Part shown: in pieces, positions 24,355 to 26,298 of the stretch
How the letters are laid out: each line of letters starts with the position of its first letter
Position numbering within the stretch: the first letter of the stretch is position 1
Source: an uncultured Clostridium sp.
GTDB taxonomy: Bacteria; Bacillota; Clostridia; TANB77; CAG-508
Direction: 5' to 3'
Length of the DNA: 26,298 nucleotides
NCBI GenBank assembly: GCA_900556455.1
Contig: USOV01000012.1
Coordinates: 1-26,298 of the forward strand
The notes under the pieces: model-generated
What the model was told of the DNA's origin: nothing
Database searches by the model: none
Seen by the model: only the letters and a program-made list of their open reading frames with translations
Made by a program: the position numbers and the translations under genes

Positions 24355-26130
24355 CTATTTAAGCTTTGTAAGCTTTATTATTATATCATTTAAGTCTTGT
24401 TCTAATACCTGTTTTGTGTCACTATCTTCAGTTTCTTTTAGTTTTTGTATAATTTCACTTTTTAAAAGTGTTAATTTTTCTTTTTCATAAATATTTATTA
24501 TGCTATCTATTGTTTTTTTATCAATTTGTTGTTGATATTCGTCTGCCATTATTTCTGTAAGTTTATTTACCGCTTCTTGGTCTTCTGTAAATAAATCTAT
24601 TATGTTATTTGCAATATCTCCACTTTTTTCATATTCGTTATACACTTTTTCCACAATTTTCTTATTTACTTCAAGTTTTAAATCACTCGGTAAAATTCTA
24701 TGTTTAATCTGTTCATAAACATTTTTGTCACCATTTATTAATAATGCTATAATTGCATCTTCTCTTTTTTGCAGAACCGCTGGGATTTCTTTATTTTGTT
24801 TTTTTACTACTACACTTCTACTTTTTTCTAATATTTTATTTCCTGTTTTATTTCCAGTTTGTTTATTTATTTCCGCATATATAGCTTCTTTGGAAATTCC
24901 ATATTCTTTAGAAATTTTATCAATATATATTTCTTGCTCTATTTTGCTATCTATTTTTTGTAGTAATTTTGCCGTTTCTTTTAAGAACTTAATTTTATCA
25001 TTTGCATTTTCTAGGTTTAAATTCTTTTTTAATACTTTTACTTTAAATTCTACTAAAGAAATAGCATTTTCAACTAATAAATTAAATCTACCATTCCCAT
25101 ATTTTATAACATATTCATCCGGATCTTTTGCACCTTCCATTTGCAGAATTCTTACATCACAGCCAATATTTTTTAGGATTTCTAAACCTCTTAGTGTTGC
25201 TGCTTGTCCAGCGCCATCTGAATCATATGATATAATAACTTTTTCTGAGTATTTTCTAAGAAGTCTACCTTGATTTTCTGTAAGTGCAGTTCCAAGTGAT
25301 GCTACAGCATTTGGTATTCCTCTTTGATGAAGAGATACACAATCCATGTATCCTTCTACCATAATAATTTTGTCTAGTCTTGAATTTTTTGCAACATTTA
25401 ATCCATATAGATTTCTTCCCTTATTATAAACAATCGTATCAGGAGAATTTATATATTTTGGTAATGAATTATCAAGTACTCTCCCTCCAAAAGCAATTAC
25501 TCTATTTCTTACATCTAGGATTGGAAAGATTAATCTATTTTTAAATGAATCTATATAATTATTATTGTATTTTTTTACTAATGTTGATGTTAGTATTTCT
25601 TCCTCATTAAATCCCTTTTCTTTTAGAAATCTATATAAAACATTTTGATTTGGTGCATAACCTATTTTAAAGTTTACTAATGTTTTATTATCTAATTTTC
25701 TTTTTTTCACATATTCTTGTGCCGGTTTTGCAATTGGTTCATATAGTGTTTTGTGGTAAAGTTCTGCAACAGCCTCATTTATTTTGTATATTTTTTCCTT
25801 TAGTTCCTGTCTTTTAGAATCTTCCCCACTATCTATAGTCGGTAATATAATTCCAGCTTTGTCTGCAAGCATTTCTAAGCTTTCTTTAAAATTTAGATTT
25901 TCAATTTTGCTAACAAAGTGTATTACATTTCCACCAACTCCACACCCAAAGCAATGGAATATTTGTTTATCTGGTGAAACAGAAAAAGAAGGAGTCTTTT
26001 CTTTATGAAATGGACATAGTCCTAAAAAGTTTCTCCCGCTTCGTTTTAATGTAACATATTGTGATACTACGTCTACGATATCGTTACTGCTTATGATTTC
26101 TTCTATTACATCATCACTATATCTCACCAT
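24355..26130 (-). CDS. dnaG: DNA primase
   Basis: A 591-residue primase that makes RNA primers at the replication fork. The N-terminal zinc domain (CPFHKEKTPSFSVSPDKQ, then HCFGCG) is complete; the TOPRIM core shows MVEGYMDCVSLHQRG, VASLGTALT and SYDSDGAGQAATLRGL. The C-terminal part is helical and presumably binds the helicase DnaB. ATG 26130 fits an AAAGG ribosome site about eight bases upstream; the GTG at 26139 overlaps it. Length is normal. Confidence 0.97.
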   Translation of the reverse strand: MVRYSDDVIEEIISSNDIVDVVSQYVTLKRSGRNFLGLCPFHKEKTPSFSVSPDKQIFHCFGCGVGGNVIHFVSKIENLNFKESLEMLADKAGIILPTIDSGEDSKRQELKEKIYKINEAVAELYHKTLYEPIAKPAQEYVKKRKLDNKTLVNFKIGYAPNQNVLYRFLKEKGFNEEEILTSTLVKKYNNNYIDSFKNRLIFPILDVRNRVIAFGGRVLDNSLPKYINSPDTIVYNKGRNLYGLNVAKNSRLDKIIMVEGYMDCVSLHQRGIPNAVASLGTALTENQGRLLRKYSEKVIISYDSDGAGQAATLRGLEILKNIGCDVRILQMEGAKDPDEYVIKYGNGRFNLLVENAISLVEFKVKVLKKNLNLENANDKIKFLKETAKLLQKIDSKIEQEIYIDKISKEYGISKEAIYAEINKQTGNKTGNKILEKSRSVVVKKQNKEIPAVLQKREDAIIALLINGDKNVYEQIKHRILPSDLKLEVNKKIVEKVYNEYEKSGDIANNIIDLFTEDQEAVNKLTEIMADEYQQQIDKKTIDSIINIYEKEKLTLLKSEIIQKLKETEDSDTKQVLEQDLNDIIIKLTKLK

Positions 26131-26206
26131 TTTTAGCACCTTTCTTTTACATAATTATATTATTCGACAACTATTTTTGTTTTCCTTCCTATTTTAAGTA
26201 TGTAAA

Positions 26207-26275
26207 TTGTAGTTTATCGAATTCTTTAAAAAATTTGAAAACATCCGCCCAATCTCGTCGTGGATTATATATTTT
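26207..26275 (-). pseudogene. Possible 3' end of a broken or overlapping gene
   Basis: A minus-strand frame ending in TAG near 26193 reads NPRRDWADVFKFFKEFDKL, with AT-ending codons like real genes here. A WADVFK-type end resembles AbrB-fold antitoxin tails, but this is only a likeness. The frame meets TGA about seven codons further upstream and no start is visible, so it may be a fragment or a gene broken near the window edge. A second frame is open from the edge, with poorer codon use. Confidence 0.25.
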
Positions 26276-26298
26276 ATTTTTTCACTGCCCCATCCTAG

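Noticed and set aside
1..26298. tRNA, rRNA, CRISPR arrays or riboswitches
   Set aside because: Reading the intergenic regions showed no cloverleaf-type sequence, direct-repeat array or recognised riboswitch core.

Overview
The window looks like a chromosomal segment of a spore-forming, very AT-rich Clostridia-type Firmicute, probably an uncultured gut or environmental lineage. Evidence: the spoIIAA-spoIIAB-sigF-spoIID-spoIIQ sporulation block, a dnaG-rpoD pair, clostridial gene content, AGGAGG ribosome sites, and A/T-ending codons almost everywhere. No tRNA, rRNA, CRISPR array or complete transposon was seen.

Layout. 1-26: start of a gene that leaves the window, behind a strong promoter and an AT-rich leader with DnaA-box-like words. 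493-1338: a DUF1294 membrane protein and a small helical protein, divergent. 1383-4702 (minus): spoIIQ, spoIID, sigF, spoIIAB and spoIIAA, read from a sigma-H-like promoter through a long hairpin leader. 4937-10300 (minus): lysS, an M50 protease, tsaD, a metallophosphoesterase and mtaB; TsaD and MtaB act in sequence on tRNA A37. 10427-11371: a lipoprotein. 11490-11771: a small plus-strand orphan. 11812-15530 (minus): a zinc-ribbon protein, gpsA, plsY, der and rpmF. 15717-17122 (plus): a Cys-rich beta-sandwich protein and a stand-alone E2-like acyltransferase. 17196-26130 (minus): a small membrane protein, holA, a glycogen-debranching-type enzyme, yvcK, murB, rpoD and dnaG.

Main discovery. Five conserved genes (sigF, mtaB, the M50 protease, the phosphoesterase and murB) are each out of frame, and every break is the same lesion: an in-frame CGG codon at which the reading frame must advance by one base, skipping the C and reading GGA or GGT as glycine. 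There are seven such sites, two each in mtaB and murB. Each restores a family-typical sequence at a glycine. Across about 7,900 codons I found no CGG read as an ordinary in-frame codon; the other roughly 25 CGG triplets on sense strands lie out of frame. This points to lineage-wide +1 recoding at CGG, by an unassigned 'hungry' codon or by a tRNA-Gly reading CGGN as four bases, rather than random errors or pseudogenes. I know of no described bacterial system of this kind. Without the shift, all five proteins would lose essential parts; in sigF the unshifted frame runs on into spoIID.

Secondary points: a family of small intergenic palindromes (TGTAGG...GCCCATA), a 108-bp inverted repeat filling the spoIIA leader, an E2-like protein lacking its catalytic His, and several starts that ribosome-site position shifts from the longest ORF to an internal ATG or TTG.
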